A DNA stretch of 64,000 nt from UBA9076 sp964418835 (GCA_964418835.1 CAYQNJ010000002.1:118265-182264); one strand, 5' to 3'. Positions 42,688 through 52,335 are shown, counted from the first letter of the stretch. Notes: generated from the sequence alone by a model not told the origin. Numbers and translations: made by a program.

Positions 42688-43694
42688 TATAAGCTACCAA
42701 GATTCTTAATAATATTTTGTGTATATTCATTAGTAGTCGCATTTCCACCTAAATCTTTAGTACATTTAGATAAGTTATTAAATGTGGTATCTATTGCTTC
42801 TTTAATTAAGTTAGCTTCTCTTTCAAAACCTAAGTGTTCTAACATCATACAAGCACTTAATATTAATGCAGTAGGGTTAGCAATGTTTTTACCAGCTATA
42901 TCTGGTGCAGATCCATGTACTGCTTCAAATATTGCATATTCATCATTCATGTTTACGCTTGGAAGAAGACCAAGCCCACCAATTAAACCACTAGTTAAAT
43001 CTGATACTATATCCCCATATAAGTTTGGCATAACTAATATATCAAAATTTTCTGGTTTCATCACTAACTGCATACATGTGTTGTCTACAATTAAATCATT
43101 TGATTGAATTGTAGGGTATTCTAATTTAATTTTATTAAATTCTTCTAAGAATAATCCATCAGTTTGTTTTAGAATGTTTGCTTTATGAACACATGTTACT
43201 TTTTTTCTATTGTTTTTTAATGCGTATTCAAAAGCTAGTTTAATTATTCTTTTAGATGCTTTCCTTGTGATTTTTTTGATTGCGATAAATTCGTCATCAC
43301 TAATCTTCTTTTCTTCACCAATGTATAAATCTTCAGTGTTTTCTCTAAATACAACTAAATCAATATCTGAATACCTTGATTTTATTTGATTATAAGATTT
43401 AACAGGTCTAATATTTCCATATAAATCAAACATTAATCTTAATTGAACATTTAAACTCTTAAATCCTTTTCCAATAGGGGTAGTAATAGGAGCTTTTAAA
43501 GCCACTTTATTTCTTTTAATAGATTCAATTGATTCTTGAGAAATTAGTATACCTTGTTTATCAAACAAGGTTTGTCCTATATCATACTTTTCAAAAGTTA
43601 TAGGTATTTGTAAGAAATTAAATATTTCTATAACACTACTAGTAATCTCTGGACCTATTCCATCACCTTCAAACAATGTAATTGTTTTATTCAT
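42687..43694 (-). CDS. icd: Isocitrate dehydrogenase, NAD-type
   Basis: 335 residues. FEGDGIGPEI start, VVFRENTEDLYIG near 115, and HGSAPDIAGKNIANP near 260. The Asp in APDIAG is the determinant of NAD use in this family. FRENTEDLY is the isocitrate-type loop, not that of isopropylmalate dehydrogenase. It makes 2-oxoglutarate, probably for glutamate. It overlaps citrate synthase by 8 bases. Confidence 0.9.
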   Translation of the reverse strand: MNKTITLFEGDGIGPEITSSVIEIFNFLQIPITFEKYDIGQTLFDKQGILISQESIESIKRNKVALKAPITTPIGKGFKSLNVQLRLMFDLYGNIRPVKSYNQIKSRYSDIDLVVFRENTEDLYIGEEKKISDDEFIAIKKITRKASKRIIKLAFEYALKNNRKKVTCVHKANILKQTDGLFLEEFNKIKLEYPTIQSNDLIVDNTCMQLVMKPENFDILVMPNLYGDIVSDLTSGLIGGLGLLPSVNMNDEYAIFEAVHGSAPDIAGKNIANPTALILSACMMLEHLGFEREANLIKEAIDTTFNNLSKCTKDLGGNATTNEYTQNIIKNLGSL

Positions 43695-45003
43695 TTTTAC
43701 CTCCTACATATAGACCTGCAGGTCTAATTATTCTTCCACTGTTTATCTTATCTTCAATGTTATGTGCTAACCAACCAACAGCTCTACTAGCAACAAAAAT
43801 AGGACTATATAAGTCTTCGGGAATTTGTAACATATCAAATATGAAACCGCTGTAGAAATCAACATTAGCACATATATTGATACCTTTTAATTTATGTATA
43901 TAATTTGATGCAATATATTCAAATCTACTATAAAAATTTAAGTATTCTTCTTTATTACACATTCTAGCAACATCAACAGCTTGTTTTTTAAGTAATACAC
44001 ACCTAGGATCAGAAATTGTATATACTGCATGTCCTAATCCATATATCAATCCTTTTTTATCAAAGAAATCTTTATTTAAAATTCTTTTTATTACATTTAG
44101 TATATCTTCATCACTGGCATTTAAACCAACTTCATTTATTACTTGATCCATCATATGTTTACAAGTAATGTTTGCTCCACCATGTTTTGGTCCTTTTAAG
44201 GAACCTACGGCAGTGGTGAATGCCGAGTAAATATCAGTGTCTGTTGAAGAAACAACTAAACTTGCAAATGTAGAGTTATTACCAGCACCATGATCTGCTT
44301 GTATAATCATCATTAAATCCAAAATTTTTACTTCTTCTTTTGTGTAACTATTTTCTCCTCTTAATAGATACAGAATGCTTTCTGCTAAATCTAAATCATG
44401 TCTAATAGGGTGAATAATTAAGCTTTTATTATTAATAATATGATTTTTTGCTCTATATGAATAGACCATAATTGCTGGAAGTTTTGCGATTATCGAAATA
44501 CCTTGCTTTAGTAGGTTTTCTACACTACAATCATCTGGGTTATCATCATAAGAATATAGTAATAATAAAGCTCCTTGTATTTTGTTCATAATATTAATTG
44601 AAGGAGCTTTAAGTATGTTTGTGACTAAATATCCTTCAGGTAAGTCATATTGATCTCTTAATTCTTGTTTAAATGTTTTAAGCTCTATTTCATTTGGTAA
44701 ATATCCAAAAAGAATTAAAAAACAAATTTCTTCATATCCTGTGTTACCACTAGAAGAAATTTTATTATATAAAGTTTCTAAAGGTATACCTCTATAATAC
44801 AATTCTCCAGGAATATCATTTTTTACTCCATCATCATTTTTTACATAGCCAACAACATCCGCAATTCTAGTTAGTCCAATTAGGACACCTGTTCCATCTT
44901 CATTTCGCAAACCTTTTTTCACGTCATATTTTTTATATAATTCATTAGGAATTTTATTTTCATTAACATATTTTTTAAATATCTCTAAAATAGTATCATT
45001 CAT
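43687..45003 (-). CDS. citZ: Citrate synthase
   Basis: About 438 residues from ATG 45003 (AGAGG upstream). Catalytic landmarks: GPKHGGAN near 268, GLGHAVYTISDPR near 315 and a late Asp region. The GLGHAVY form, in place of GFGHRVY, marks the clostridial subgroup. It condenses acetyl-CoA and oxaloacetate. It is the first gene of the citZ-icd-dagK operon and is divergent from aconitase, so the three enzymes of the oxidative branch face the same 108-base promoter region. Confidence 0.93.
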   Translation of the reverse strand: MNDTILEIFKKYVNENKIPNELYKKYDVKKGLRNEDGTGVLIGLTRIADVVGYVKNDDGVKNDIPGELYYRGIPLETLYNKISSSGNTGYEEICFLILFGYLPNEIELKTFKQELRDQYDLPEGYLVTNILKAPSINIMNKIQGALLLLYSYDDNPDDCSVENLLKQGISIIAKLPAIMVYSYRAKNHIINNKSLIIHPIRHDLDLAESILYLLRGENSYTKEEVKILDLMMIIQADHGAGNNSTFASLVVSSTDTDIYSAFTTAVGSLKGPKHGGANITCKHMMDQVINEVGLNASDEDILNVIKRILNKDFFDKKGLIYGLGHAVYTISDPRCVLLKKQAVDVARMCNKEEYLNFYSRFEYIASNYIHKLKGINICANVDFYSGFIFDMLQIPEDLYSPIFVASRAVGWLAHNIEDKINSGRIIRPAGLYVGGKNE

Positions 45004-45021
45004 GGTATACACCTCTATAAA

Positions 45022-45050
45022 AGTTTAACCTAAGTTATTTTTTTAAGCAA
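45022..45050 (-). promoter_or_regulatory. Candidate promoter of citZ-icd-dagK
   Basis: Minus strand TTGCTT (45045-45050), 17-base spacer, TAAACT (45022-45027). Confidence 0.5.
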
Positions 45051-45060
45051 TATTGAAAGT

Positions 45061-45088
45061 TTGATATACCTTTTTATTATGCTATAAT
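45061..45088 (+). promoter_or_regulatory. Promoter of aconitase
   Basis: TTGATA (45061-45066), 16-base spacer, TATAAT (45083-45088) with TGC extension. The leader is about 17 nt and includes AAGAGGTGAT. Confidence 0.75.
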
Positions 45089-45111
45089 CTTCAAATAAGA
45101 GGTGATTACTT

Positions 45112-47016
45112 ATGAAGAGTTTAGCTTATAAAATTATAGAAAAACATTTAAGTGAACCAGCTGAATTAAAACCTGGAAATACAGTTAAAATAAAGATAGA
45201 TAATACATTAACTCAAGATGCCACTGGAACAATGGCATATCTGCAATTAGAAGCAATGGGTATAGATAAGGTAGTAACAAAGTCAGTGAGTTATATAGAT
45301 CATAATACATTACAAAATGGGTTTATGAATGCGGATGATCATAAATATTTACAAACTATCGCAAATAGATATGGTGTTTACTTTTCTAAAGCAGGAAATG
45401 GGATTTGTCACCAAGTACAGTTAGAACGTTTTGATGTACCAGGGGAAACATTAATTGGTTCTGATTCACATACACCTACAGCAGGGGGTATGGGTATGAT
45501 TGCATTTGGTGCAGGAGGCTTAGATGTAGCATGTGCAATGGCTGGTATACCTTATACTATAAAACTACCTGAAGTAATTAATGTTAAATTAACAGGTAAA
45601 TTAAATAATGGTGTTAGTGCAAAAGACATTATATTAAAGGTGTTAGAATTAAAAAGTGTTAAAGGTGGAGTAGGAAAGATATTTGAATATAGTGGAGATG
45701 GCATTAAATCTTTAAGTGTTCCTGAAAGAAGTACTATAACTAATATGGGTGCTGAATTAGGCGCAACTACATCAATATTTCCTTCAGATGAAAATACAAA
45801 AGAATATTTAGAAAAACAGGGAAGAGGAAAAGACTATATTGCATTAAGTGCTGATGATAATGCATTATATGATGAAGTTATTGAAATAGATTTAAACAAA
45901 CTTGAACCATTGTGTGCTGCACCTCACTCACCAGATAATATAAAAACAATAAAAGAATTAAATGATGTTAAAGTAGATCAAGTTTGTATTGGTTCATGTA
46001 CAAATAGTAGTTATACAGATTTATGTAATGTGGCAAGCATACTTAAGGGTAAAAAAATCCATCAAGATGTTTCATTGACAATTTCATTTGGGTCTAAACA
46101 AGTTTTAAATATGTTGGCTCAAAATGGAGCATTAGCTGATTTAATATCTAGTGGAGCAAGATTATTAGAATCCACATGTGGTCCTTGTATTGGAATGGGT
46201 CAATCTCCTAGAAGTAATGGTGTTTCTTTGAGAACATTTAATAGAAATTTCTATGGAAGAAGTGGGACTATGGATGCACAAGTTTATTTAGTTTCACCTG
46301 AAACTGCAGCAGTTTCAGCTATTAATGGATATATTAGTGATGCTAGTGGTATTGAATATGAAAGATCTGTTTTACCAGAGCATTACATAATTGATGATTC
46401 AATGATACTTGTGCCTGATTGCGATAAAGATAAACCAATCATAAAGGGTCCAAACATTAAAGTAGTTCCAACTGGTAAACCTATTAGTGATATAGATAAA
46501 AAAGTAATGATAAAAGTAGGAGATAATATAACTACAGACCATATAATCCCTGGTGGAGGTAAAGTACTGCCTTATAGAAGTAATATTGAAAAGATCTCTG
46601 AATTTACATTCTCTCAAATAGATGAAGGGTTTTATAATAGATGTAAAGAGAATAATGGTGGAATTATTGTGGCAGGTGAAAACTATGGTCAAGGATCTTC
46701 AAGAGAACATGCGGCATTAGCACCTTTATATTTAAATATAAAAGCTGTTATAGCTATATCATTTGCTAGAATTCATGAACAAAACTTAGTTAATTCAGCA
46801 ATACTGCCGTTAAGATTTGTCAATCCTAAAGATTATGATAAATTAGATTTGTTAGATGAACTAGAAATAAATAATTTAGAAAAATTAGAAGATAATATTG
46901 AGGTCATTAATAAAACAAAGGGATATACATTTATAGTTACTCATAACCTAACTGATGAACAAAAAGAACTAATGAAATATGGTGGTTTATTAAACATGAT
47001 AAAAAGCAAGCGTTAA
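45112..47016 (+). CDS. acnA: Aconitate hydratase, short anaerobe (Aquifex-like) type
   Basis: 634 residues, shorter than AcnA of about 900. Substrate loop SDSHTPTAGGMG near 117, Fe-S ligands in CIGSCTNSS near 296 and TCGPCIGMG near 354, and the swivel-domain motif GQGSSREHAALAP near 524. It isomerises citrate to isocitrate. Its neighbours citrate synthase and IDH complete the route from oxaloacetate to 2-oxoglutarate. Its stop codon overlaps that of the convergent helicase in the loop of a shared terminator. Confidence 0.94.
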   Translation: MKSLAYKIIEKHLSEPAELKPGNTVKIKIDNTLTQDATGTMAYLQLEAMGIDKVVTKSVSYIDHNTLQNGFMNADDHKYLQTIANRYGVYFSKAGNGICHQVQLERFDVPGETLIGSDSHTPTAGGMGMIAFGAGGLDVACAMAGIPYTIKLPEVINVKLTGKLNNGVSAKDIILKVLELKSVKGGVGKIFEYSGDGIKSLSVPERSTITNMGAELGATTSIFPSDENTKEYLEKQGRGKDYIALSADDNALYDEVIEIDLNKLEPLCAAPHSPDNIKTIKELNDVKVDQVCIGSCTNSSYTDLCNVASILKGKKIHQDVSLTISFGSKQVLNMLAQNGALADLISSGARLLESTCGPCIGMGQSPRSNGVSLRTFNRNFYGRSGTMDAQVYLVSPETAAVSAINGYISDASGIEYERSVLPEHYIIDDSMILVPDCDKDKPIIKGPNIKVVPTGKPISDIDKKVMIKVGDNITTDHIIPGGGKVLPYRSNIEKISEFTFSQIDEGFYNRCKENNGGIIVAGENYGQGSSREHAALAPLYLNIKAVIAISFARIHEQNLVNSAILPLRFVNPKDYDKLDLLDELEINNLEKLEDNIEVINKTKGYTFIVTHNLTDEQKELMKYGGLLNMIKSKR

Positions 47017-47031
47017 TCTCGCTTGCTTTTT
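47001..47031. terminator. Bidirectional terminator with both stop codons in the loop
   Basis: AAAAAGCAAGCG / CGCTTGCTTTTT, twelve perfect pairs with a 7-base loop. The loop holds TTAA (47013-47016), which is the stop codon on both strands. Confidence 0.9.
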
Positions 47032-48698
47032 CTTCGTCTACCATCACTTTTTTTATCTTTGTATCTACTAGGTTTCTTATCTTTTCTTTTTGAATCGAAA
47101 TTTCTTTCTCTTCCTTTTTGTCTAGATACTTCAGCTTTTACTTTTTTATTTTTTATTTTTGTTTGGTTTACTAACTTAACTATTTCTTCTTTTATGTCGT
47201 CTGGAATTGCGACTGTAGTAATACGATCTTCAATGATAATCTTTCCAATATCTTTAGAACTTAATCCAGTAGCTTCTGATATTCCACTTACAATATGTGC
47301 AGGAGTTATACCATCTTTGCTTCCTAGATTAATAATTATATTAGATTTTCTTTTACTATTTGATTTTAATGAATTTGATTGAATAGGGGCATCGATGGCT
47401 TCTAACATAGAAGAACCATATAAATTGTTTATTATTGATAATAATAATGCTCTTTCATCAATTCCTTGATTTTCAATTAAATCAATTACCATATTGTTTA
47501 ACTCTTTATTAGTTTTCTTATCTAAAGAATTTAATAGTTCATCTTGGATTTGATATATTCTAATATCATCAATCATTTCTTTAGTAGGTAGTTTTCTGAT
47601 ATCTATAATTGATTTTGTAAGTTTTTCTAATGCTTTTAGTTCTGCTTTTTGTCTAGGAGTAAACAATGTTATTGCGACACCTTCATTACCAGCTCTACCA
47701 GTTCTACCTATTCTATGGACATAGTATTCATTTTCTTGTGGTATATCATAGTTAAACACAACATCCATATTAGATACATCTATTCCTCTAGCTGCAACAT
47801 CTGTACATACTAAATAGTTTACTTGTCCTTTTTTAAATCTTTCCATTACATGTGACCTAGCGTCTTGTTTCATGTCACCATGTATTGCTGATGCAGGATA
47901 ACCTTTACTTACTAGTTCAGCAGTTAAGTCATCAACCATCTTTTTAGTGTTACAGAAAATCATTGCTAGTTTTGGTCTTCTTAACTCAATCATTTGTATC
48001 AATGCTTTCTGTTTGTCTTTTTGAGCGCATTCATAAGCTATTTGATTTATTTTACTATTTGTTAATTTTGTTTCTGGATTTTTAATAAATACAGGGTTTT
48101 TTTGATAATTCTTAGCAATATCTTTTATTGCTTGAGGCATTGTTGCTGAGAATAGTAATGTTTGTCTTTCTTCAGGAATGTAACTAATTATCTTTTCTAT
48201 ATCTTCTCTAAAGCCCATATTTAACATTTCATCAGCTTCATCAAGAACTAAAGTTTTACATCCATCTAATTTAAGTATTTTCTTATCTAAATGGTCTAAT
48301 ATTCTTCCTGGACAACCAACTATAATTTCACAACCTTTTTTAATATTAGATATTTGATCTTGGAATGAGGTTCCTCCATATATAGTAATAATTTTTATGT
48401 TTTCTTTATATTTAGAAAACTTTCTTAATTCATCACTTACTTGTAGTGCTAATTCTCTAGTAGGAGAAAGTATTAAAGTTTGTACTTTTCTTTTTCCTTC
48501 ATTTTTTTGGATTCTATCAATAATAGGTAATCCAAAAGCCGCAGTTTTACCTGTGCCTGTTTGTGATTGTCCTAAGACATCACCATCATTTAATATTATA
48601 GGTATGCATGAAGCTTGAATATATGTTGCTTCATTATATTCTAAATCATTAATTGCTTTTAATACTGGTTCACTTAATTCTAATTCTTTAAATTTCAT
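47013..48698 (-). CDS. cshA: DEAD-box RNA helicase, CshA/DeaD type
   Basis: 561 residues. Q motif, QSQTGTGKTAA near 43, DEAD near 152, SAT near 182 and HRIGRTGR near 325. A DbpA-type RNA-binding domain is present at about 455-525, followed by a lysine/arginine-rich tail. It unwinds RNA in ribosome assembly and mRNA decay. ATG 48698 follows AAAGGAAA. Single gene with an extended -10 promoter. Confidence 0.94.
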   Translation of the reverse strand: MKFKELELSEPVLKAINDLEYNEATYIQASCIPIILNDGDVLGQSQTGTGKTAAFGLPIIDRIQKNEGKRKVQTLILSPTRELALQVSDELRKFSKYKENIKIITIYGGTSFQDQISNIKKGCEIIVGCPGRILDHLDKKILKLDGCKTLVLDEADEMLNMGFREDIEKIISYIPEERQTLLFSATMPQAIKDIAKNYQKNPVFIKNPETKLTNSKINQIAYECAQKDKQKALIQMIELRRPKLAMIFCNTKKMVDDLTAELVSKGYPASAIHGDMKQDARSHVMERFKKGQVNYLVCTDVAARGIDVSNMDVVFNYDIPQENEYYVHRIGRTGRAGNEGVAITLFTPRQKAELKALEKLTKSIIDIRKLPTKEMIDDIRIYQIQDELLNSLDKKTNKELNNMVIDLIENQGIDERALLLSIINNLYGSSMLEAIDAPIQSNSLKSNSKRKSNIIINLGSKDGITPAHIVSGISEATGLSSKDIGKIIIEDRITTVAIPDDIKEEIVKLVNQTKIKNKKVKAEVSRQKGRERNFDSKRKDKKPSRYKDKKSDGRRRKSKRD

Positions 48699-48721
48699 TT
48701 TATTTTTCCTTTAACCTAGCA

Positions 48722-48730
48722 AATATAACA
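48722..48730 (-). promoter_or_regulatory. Extended -10 promoter of cshA
   Basis: Minus strand TGT followed by TATATT (48722-48727); leader about 17 nt. Confidence 0.55.
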
Positions 48731-48779
48731 CATTAATGAAAATAATGGAAATTAAATAAAAATTTAATTGTTAAAAAAA

Positions 48780-48807
48780 TTGATTTTTTAATTTAAAGGA
48801 ATATAAT
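48780..48807 (+). promoter_or_regulatory. Promoter of the K+ uptake genes
   Basis: TTGATT (48780-48785), 16-base spacer, TATAAT (48802-48807). The remaining leader is about 22 nt, too short for a c-di-AMP riboswitch. Confidence 0.6.
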
Positions 48808-48835
48808 CAAAATAGTATATATTTTGTGAGGGTAT

Positions 48836-50233
48836 ATGACAAATAAAATTTCTTTTAGAGAAAAGTTTTATAAAAAACTAAAAACCACAAGAATTCTTGC
48901 AATAAGTTTTGCGTTTGTAATTCTTACTGGTGGAATACTATTAAATTTACCTATATCTAATACTAATCCAAGTATCCCATTTATTGACCATTTGTTTATG
49001 TCAGTTAGTGCTGTTTGTGTTACTGGTTTAGTTACAGTTGTAGTAGTTGATAACTATACAGTGTTTGGTCAGTGGGTTTTAATATTTTTAATGCAGATTG
49101 GCGGCTTAGGGCTAATGACATTCTTAGTTACCTTTATTGCTTTTGCAAAGAAGCAGTTATATGTTGCTGAAAAGAAATTGATACAAGATTCATTAAATAA
49201 AGCTGATTTAGAAGATATTCCTAGATATATAAAGAGTATATTTAAATATACATTTATATTTGAAGGACTTGGATTTATTTTATTTAGTATAAGACTAGTG
49301 CCTATGTATGGAGTTTCTTCTGGTTTATTTAAAGCTTTATTTTTGTCTGTTTCAGCATTTTGTAACGCTGGAATTGATAATTTTTCTAATAATTCATTAG
49401 TATCTTTTAACACAGATCCTATACTGAACCTAGGAGTTGCGGCATTAATAATTACAGGTGGATTGGGTTTTGCAGTTTGGTTTGATTTGACAAAAGGTTT
49501 TAGAAGTAAATTCAAATTAAAAGCATCTTTAAAATCAGTATTACATCATTTTTCTTTACATACAAAAGTTGTACTTACAATGACTTCAATACTATTAGGT
49601 TTAGGTACATTATTATTCTTAGTGATTGAATATAATAATGTTAATACAATTGGAAATAATAGTTTTATTCAAAAAATATTAATATCATTTTTTCAATCAA
49701 CAACATTAAGAACTGCAGGGTTTAGTTCAGTTAATATAGGTGATTGTAGAAGTGCTACACTTTTAATAATGTGTGCTTGGATGCTAATTGGTGGTTCTCC
49801 TGGAGGTACTGCTGGAGGTATTAAAACAACAACGTTTGCTACAATTTTACTTGTGATAATTGCAGTATTTAAAAATACAGGAGATCATTACAGAGTATAT
49901 AAAAGAGAAATTCCTAGAGATACATTTTCAAAAGCTTTTATTATATTCTTTATGTATTCTATTGCATTATTTATAGCAGTTTTAATTATCTCATTTAGTG
50001 ATGAAAGTTTATCTTTATTAGATGTTTTAGTTGAAACATTCTCCGCGATAAATACTGTAGGATTATCTACTGGAATTACAACATCATTGTCAAATGTAGG
50101 GAAAATAGTGATAATGTTATTGATGTATGTTGGAAGAGTAGGTCCAATTACAATCATTCTGTCATTATTTAAAAATAGATCAAATAAGAAGGAAGTTATA
50201 TCTTATGCACATGAAGATATACTAATAGGGTAA
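48836..50233 (+). CDS. ktrB: Potassium transporter membrane subunit, TrkH/KtrB
   Basis: 465 residues, eight main TMs with four P-loops. Each filter has its glycine: VTGLVT near 62, FCNAGIDNF near 178, RTAGFSSV near 297, NTVGLST near 410. The gate loop GGSPGGTAGGIKT is near 322. It imports K+ with Na+ or H+. GTGAGG precedes the ATG. The RCK partner begins 6 bases after the stop. Confidence 0.95.
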   Translation: MTNKISFREKFYKKLKTTRILAISFAFVILTGGILLNLPISNTNPSIPFIDHLFMSVSAVCVTGLVTVVVVDNYTVFGQWVLIFLMQIGGLGLMTFLVTFIAFAKKQLYVAEKKLIQDSLNKADLEDIPRYIKSIFKYTFIFEGLGFILFSIRLVPMYGVSSGLFKALFLSVSAFCNAGIDNFSNNSLVSFNTDPILNLGVAALIITGGLGFAVWFDLTKGFRSKFKLKASLKSVLHHFSLHTKVVLTMTSILLGLGTLLFLVIEYNNVNTIGNNSFIQKILISFFQSTTLRTAGFSSVNIGDCRSATLLIMCAWMLIGGSPGGTAGGIKTTTFATILLVIIAVFKNTGDHYRVYKREIPRDTFSKAFIIFFMYSIALFIAVLIISFSDESLSLLDVLVETFSAINTVGLSTGITTSLSNVGKIVIMLLMYVGRVGPITIILSLFKNRSNKKEVISYAHEDILIG

Positions 50234-50239
50234 ATTAAT

Positions 50240-50902
50240 ATGAGTAATAGAAAAAGTTATGCAATTTTAGGTTTAGGTGTTTTTGGTTCAACAATCGCAA
50301 AAACTCTATCTAGTTTTGATTATGATGTTATTGCTATAGATAGAGATATGACATGTGTTGATAGGGTATCTGATGATGTTTCTAGTGCTATTCAAGCTGA
50401 TATTACAGATATTGATCAACTTGTTGCTGCGGGAGTTCAAGATGTAGATTGTGCAATAGTTGCTACTGGTAGTCATTTGGAAGATAGCATTATTGCAGTC
50501 ATGAGTTTAAAAGAACTTGGAATTCCATATGTCGTTGCTAAAGCAAAAAATAGGAAGTATATGCAAATTCTTGAAAGAGTAGGTGCAGATAGAGTTATTA
50601 GACCAGAAAAAGAAATGGGTGTTAGAATTGCAAAACAACTTGTGTCTCCAAATATTGTAGATTTAATTGATATAGATGATGAATACAGTGTTGTAGAAAT
50701 AGTTGCTCCTAAAGCTTGGGTTGATAAATCTTTAGTTGACTTAAGTTTAAGAGGAAAGTTTGGTATAAATATAATTGGTATTAGGAAAAGTCCTACTGCA
50801 AGACTTTCTATTTCACCATCAGCTGACTATGTAATAGAACCACATGATATATTAATGGTAATTGCAGAAAAAAATAAATTTGAGTTGTTAGATATTAAAT
50901 AA
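50240..50902 (+). CDS. ktrA: Potassium uptake regulatory subunit, TrkA/KtrA
   Basis: 220 residues. RCK_N Rossmann domain with GLGVFGSTIAKTL near 11 and acidic DRD near 34, then an RCK_C domain about 140-220. It binds ATP/ADP or NAD and gates KtrB; RCK_C of this type can bind c-di-AMP in Firmicutes. The ribosome site is weak (AGGG), so coupling with ktrB is likely. It ends at a perfect palindromic terminator. Confidence 0.95.
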   Translation: MSNRKSYAILGLGVFGSTIAKTLSSFDYDVIAIDRDMTCVDRVSDDVSSAIQADITDIDQLVAAGVQDVDCAIVATGSHLEDSIIAVMSLKELGIPYVVAKAKNRKYMQILERVGADRVIRPEKEMGVRIAKQLVSPNIVDLIDIDDEYSVVEIVAPKAWVDKSLVDLSLRGKFGINIIGIRKSPTARLSISPSADYVIEPHDILMVIAEKNKFELLDIK

Positions 50903-50922
50903 GCCGATTAATCGGCTTTTAT
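50901..50922 (+). terminator. Terminator of ktrBA
   Basis: AAGCCGATT / AATCGGCTT perfect palindrome followed by TTTATTT. It includes part of the stop codon. Confidence 0.85.
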
Positions 50923-50940
50923 TTATTTAATGATATGATA

Positions 50941-50946
50941 TATAAT
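50941..50946 (+). promoter_or_regulatory. -10 box of the lspA operon
   Basis: TATAAT; the expected start near 50953 lies on the ribosome site AAGGAG (50952-50957), giving a leader of about 11 nt. Confidence 0.5.
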
Positions 50947-50963
50947 GTTACAAGGAGTTTATG

Positions 50964-51434
50964 ATGAAAATTAAAGAGATATTGATAGTTGTAATAGTTT
51001 TAATTATTGATTTATTAACTAAAACAATAATCCAAACTAATATAAATTTACATAGAGAAATATATATAATAAAGGATTTCTTTTATATTACCTACACTAA
51101 AAATATAGGTGCTGGATGGAGTATATTAGAAGGACAACAATTACTACTTTCATTAGTAGCTGTTATTGCTATTATTGGAATGTTGGTTTGGATGGTTAAA
51201 AATAAAAATGAATCAATGTATTTAAGATTACCAGTTAGTTTAATGATAGCTGGGGCTTTAGGGAATTTAATTGATAGACTTTATTTTGGATATGTAAGAG
51301 ATTTTATTGGTTTTATAATATTTGGATATCATTTCCCTATATTTAATGTAGCTGATATGGCTTTAACAATAGGAGTTGGTATTTTATTTGTAGTAACTCT
51401 ATTTGAAAAGGAGGTTAATGATGGAAAGTCTTAA
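50964..51434 (+). CDS. lspA: Lipoprotein signal peptidase
   Basis: About 156 residues, four TMs. The catalytic Asp pair lies in GALGNLIDRL and FNVADMALT near the C-terminus. It removes signal peptides from prolipoproteins. The sequence begins ATGATG; AAGGAG is three bases from the first and six from the second ATG, so I chose 50964. It overlaps rluD by 14 bases. Confidence 0.94.
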   Translation: MKIKEILIVVIVLIIDLLTKTIIQTNINLHREIYIIKDFFYITYTKNIGAGWSILEGQQLLLSLVAVIAIIGMLVWMVKNKNESMYLRLPVSLMIAGALGNLIDRLYFGYVRDFIGFIIFGYHFPIFNVADMALTIGVGILFVVTLFEKEVNDGKS

Positions 51435-52335
51435 TATAATTGTTGAAATAGATAATGAAGGTATTAGATTAGATAAATACTTGGCTTTAGTACAAGATGA
51501 CTTAACAAGAAGTAAAATTCAAACCTTAATAAAAAATAAGGATGTTTTAGTTAATGGTAATGAAGTATCTTCAAGTTATAAGGTTAAGGTTGATGATGAA
51601 ATAGTAGTAAATCTACCTAAAATTACTCCTATGAATGTTATTGCAGAAGAAATTCCACTGGACATTAGATATGAAGATGATGATTTAGTTGTTGTTAATA
51701 AACCAAAGGGGATGGTTGTTCATCCTGCAGTGGGTAATCATGATGGTACACTTGTTAATGCTTTGTTATATCACTTTAAGGAATTATCTAATTCAAATGA
51801 TAATATTAGGCCTGGTATAGTACATAGAATTGATAAGAATACATCGGGATGCTTGATAGTATGTAAAAACGATAAAGCTCATTTAGAAATCGCTAAACAA
51901 TTAAAAGATAAAACATGTTCTAGAACATATATTGCTTTAGTTCATGGTGTTATTGAACATGAAAGTGGAACGATAAATGCACCAATTGGAAGAAGTAAGA
52001 ATGATAGACAAAAAATGGCAGTAACTGATTTAAATTCAAAAGAAGCTGTAACTCATTTTAAAGTGTTAAAGCGTTTCCCAAAATATACTTTGATAGAGTG
52101 TAGCCTTGAAACGGGAAGAACTCATCAAATTAGAGTTCATATGCAATATATAAATCATCCCGTGGTTGGTGATGATAAGTATGGACCTTCTAATACTAGA
52201 AAAGATACGCAAGGTCAAATGCTACATGCTATTAGTATTACTTTTAGACATCCAACTACAAATGAAACAATCACAGTAGAATCACCATTACCAGATTACT
52301 TTAATGAAGTAATAAAGGAGTTAGAGACTGTATGA
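51421..52335 (+). CDS. rluD: Large-subunit pseudouridine synthase RluD family
   Basis: About 304 residues. N-terminal S4 domain (LDKYLAL, SKIQTLI), catalytic HRIDKNTSG near 140 with the essential Asp, and GRTHQIRVH near 230. It makes pseudouridine in 23S rRNA. AAAGGAGG is correctly spaced to ATG 51421 in another ATGATG pair. Placement after lspA is conserved in Firmicutes. Confidence 0.95.
   Translation: MESLNIIVEIDNEGIRLDKYLALVQDDLTRSKIQTLIKNKDVLVNGNEVSSSYKVKVDDEIVVNLPKITPMNVIAEEIPLDIRYEDDDLVVVNKPKGMVVHPAVGNHDGTLVNALLYHFKELSNSNDNIRPGIVHRIDKNTSGCLIVCKNDKAHLEIAKQLKDKTCSRTYIALVHGVIEHESGTINAPIGRSKNDRQKMAVTDLNSKEAVTHFKVLKRFPKYTLIECSLETGRTHQIRVHMQYINHPVVGDDKYGPSNTRKDTQGQMLHAISITFRHPTTNETITVESPLPDYFNEVIKELETV

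Noticed and set aside
48699..48835. c-di-AMP riboswitch before the K+ transporter
   Set aside because: The promoter is at 48780-48807, leaving about 22 nt of leader.
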